This document shows positions 34,538 to 36,555 of a stretch of 36,555 nucleotides of DNA, piece by piece. The translations under genes and the position numbers were made by a program. Source of the stretch: Candidatus Saganbacteria bacterium. Its GTDB lineage: Bacteria > Margulisbacteria > WOR-1 > O2-12-FULL-45-9. A model generated the notes under the pieces. That model did no database searches, was not told the origin of the DNA, and saw only the letters and a list, made by a program, of their open reading frames with translations. Each line of letters opens with the position of its first letter. Position 1 is the first letter of the stretch. Where the stretch lies: positions 1 to 36,555 of the forward strand of contig JACRKQ010000016.1 of assembly GCA_016219705.1 (NCBI GenBank), in the 5' to 3' direction.

Positions 34538-36555
34538 TTAATCGCTTGGCAACCCGAGCCAAGGATATGGCTGGATAGCCAATGCTGGACCAACCAGAAG
34601 ATTAACAAGATCAAAATTTACAGTTACTGCCAACCGGCCGGACAAATTCTCCCTATTGGCGGCGCAAGTTAAACTTCGTATGAGGATAGCATTGTTCAAA
34701 GTATTTGGAGAGAAACCAGCATGAAGACAGGTTAAGTCATTGCCGCCATTGCCGCTTAGAGCCGGATTGTCAGTATAACTGGCGCCAGCCGTAATTATCC
34801 AGCCGCGTAAAGATATCCCGGCCGCGCCAGCCACCGTCCAATTTGTCCTATTGCCAAATGATCCCTCAAGCTGTCTGAAGCGGAGATCGCCGCCGCCAAA
34901 GAATATGCCTGCTGTTCCCCGCAGACCAAACAAAAATTCATAAGGGCGAGATGAGCCGAATGGTGGAGAAGACTGATCGCCGACACCCGCGTAAATGTGT
35001 GCTAGCAATTCGCTGTCTCGAGGACGGACAAGACTGCTGGCTGAAGCTCCTCTTGCTATTTCTAATTGAAGACCGAACCGCCACATTCGTCTGTTGGTTG
35101 TGCGATTGAGAGCGGTGTCTTCTGTCCTATTTAGTGGTGAACCGCTGACGTAGGCGCGGCCGAAAGTATTGCGGCTCCATCTATGACCAAAAGCGGCGCC
35201 GACATAGGCATTAGCATTTGGGCCCTCCGGTTGAAAGATGGTAGAACCTGATAATGAGGCGCCGGCAAAGAGATCAAGGTAGCCGGTTCTTGCTCGCTCA
35301 TTGAAGAAAAATCTTGTCTGCACCAAACCCGAAAGGCCAAGCAGGGTTAGGCCGTCAAAATTAAAAGGAGAGGCGTTTAAGTTGGCCGCGACTTGCAGAG
35401 CAAACTGATTTGGCAATGGCCGGCGGATATCCTGACCAGACAATGTAACAAGGCGATTAAAATTAGGATCGCCAAAAGAGGCGGATAATCCGACAGGCGG
35501 AGTCTGTTGGCGATAAGTTGCAGCAACGTCAGCTGGTAACCAAGCCGACGGTGAACTGCTGCCTATATCGGTAGAGGTTGTAAGCGTGAAAGTTGAATAT
35601 TGCAGCAGGCGATTGGGGACCGAAGATGTTAGGGTAAAAGCACGATGTGTTACGCTTGGCGCGGCTGGAGTATTTGTTGTGTCATCCTGTCCGACCAAGA
35701 CTTGATACTCTGTGTCGACCAAAGCGGTTTCAGGGATAGCATAGCGGCGGGTCAGGCTGGCGGCGCTGTCAGTTGTTCCTCTGGCCGCTTCTCTAAGCCT
35801 GATGTTCTCTTGCTGACCTGTCTCCCTGTTGCGGAAAGAAAGGCCGATCCAGGGATGCTCGGGGAAGTTTGTCCCGGTGACGGTGAAGACGATCTCCCTT
35901 CCCGGGATTGGTTGTGAGCCTTCAGCCAGTGTTACGCGCGAAATGGTAAGGTCGGTGGTGTTGCTGGCGGCGGTAACTGTAAAAGCAGAATGTTCCGCCA
36001 TCAATGGATGATTTGTCCAGGGTGATGTCGGGCGGATGTTTTCCGCAGTTAAATTTCTTGCCGCATTATGCCAATCGCCTCTTGTATCTCTGATTTGGAG
36101 ACTTAATTGAGTTCCAACAGGAATAGCGGCTGGAATATTTGCGTTCAAAGAGCTCCTATCAACAGGAATTTCGACGATGGTATTACCGGATGAATAAGTT
36201 AATCTAACTTCTCGATTTGCTTCAGAAGGAAGAGTGCCAGTTACGGTTAAGGTAGTTAACTGGCCTGAAGTAGTTGACGTTGCAGTGACGTTGGTAATGG
36301 TTGGTCTGGGTAAATCCTGACAGCCGCATTGCTGATCAATACGAGATGTGGAATTTCTTTGAAATATAGCATTGAGAGAGGAGCTTCTTCCTAAAGCGGC
36401 TAATAAGCCGCCACGATATTGTGTTCTGGAATAACCTCTGAAGTTTACCTGTTGATTATCTGGGGCAATCGCGTTGTTTGCCGCTGTAAGAACGCGGACA
36501 AAATCTGCTAATAATGTTCTGTCGCTAGCAGACAAAGTTGTATTGGTATTTGCTG
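34538..36555 (-). CDS. Surface protein: Ig-like N-terminal segments and beta-barrel-like C-terminus; 5' end outside the window
   Basis: Frame is open to the window edge (upstream codons ANTNTTL before MSASDR). C-terminal alternating aromatic/glycine strands (GYLDLFAGASLSGST, FLFGLRGTAGIFFGGGDLRF, WTVAGAAGISLRGWIITAGASYTD). Confidence 0.55.
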   Translation of the reverse strand, partial: ANTNTTLSASDRTLLADFVRVLTAANNAIAPDNQQVNFRGYSRTQYRGGLLAALGRSSSLNAIFQRNSTSRIDQQCGCQDLPRPTITNVTATSTTSGQLTTLTVTGTLPSEANREVRLTYSSGNTIVEIPVDRSSLNANIPAAIPVGTQLSLQIRDTRGDWHNAARNLTAENIRPTSPWTNHPLMAEHSAFTVTAASNTTDLTISRVTLAEGSQPIPGREIVFTVTGTNFPEHPWIGLSFRNRETGQQENIRLREAARGTTDSAASLTRRYAIPETALVDTEYQVLVGQDDTTNTPAAPSVTHRAFTLTSSVPNRLLQYSTFTLTTSTDIGSSSPSAWLPADVAATYRQQTPPVGLSASFGDPNFNRLVTLSGQDIRRPLPNQFALQVAANLNASPFNFDGLTLLGLSGLVQTRFFFNERARTGYLDLFAGASLSGSTIFQPEGPNANAYVGAAFGHRWSRNTFGRAYVSGSPLNRTEDTALNRTTNRRMWRFGLQLEIARGASASSLVRPRDSELLAHIYAGVGDQSSPPFGSSRPYEFLFGLRGTAGIFFGGGDLRFRQLEGSFGNRTNWTVAGAAGISLRGWIITAGASYTDNPALSGNGGNDLTCLHAGFSPNTLNNAILIRSLTCAANRENLSGRLAVTVNFDLVNLLVGPALAIQPYPWLGLPSD

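Noticed and set aside
1-36555. CRISPR arrays, tRNA or rRNA genes, retron or DGR signatures
   Set aside because: No regularly spaced repeats, no cloverleaf or rRNA-like sequence, and no reverse transcriptase motif were noticed by eye. A tRNAscan/Infernal run would be needed to exclude small RNAs.

Overview
The window looks like part of a chromosome from a diderm bacterium of an uncultivated lineage; the taxonomy is inferred from gene style, secretin, lipoproteins and a beta-barrel-like protein, and is not proven. Housekeeping genes: an etfB/etfA pair whose EtfA has an N-terminal 2x[4Fe-4S] domain, tyrA-aroA, pgm, a RumA/TrmA-type RNA methyltransferase, a leuC-type dehydratase, yajQ, a TPR protein, rnc, pyrC, a lipoprotein plus secretin pair, and a metallophosphoesterase. 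A co-oriented minus-strand carbohydrate region follows: solute-binding protein, glmS, a large GH94-like phosphorylase, GH42, and a second GH94 phosphorylase. The far end encodes two large Ig-like/beta-barrel surface proteins. The most interesting structure is a set of small accessory modules interrupting this background. (1) A DUF4143-type AAA ATPase with a degenerate nuclease motif sits between the intact glmS 3' end and a second, synonymously diverged copy of the last ~21 glmS codons, as direct repeats 1355 bp apart. (2) A small-protein plus retropepsin-like operon is bracketed by two ~51 bp direct repeats, 888 bp apart, each encoding the same 16-codon mini-ORF. (3) Two paralogous DUF4143 ATPases lie tail-to-tail, each with a promoter overlapped by a 24 bp palindrome. 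(4) There is a RhuM remnant with an A8 frameshift, and an internally deleted DUF4160 gene next to DUF2442. Several housekeeping genes also carry in-frame, repeat-like insertions. All family assignments are from reading the sequence by eye; no database search was run.
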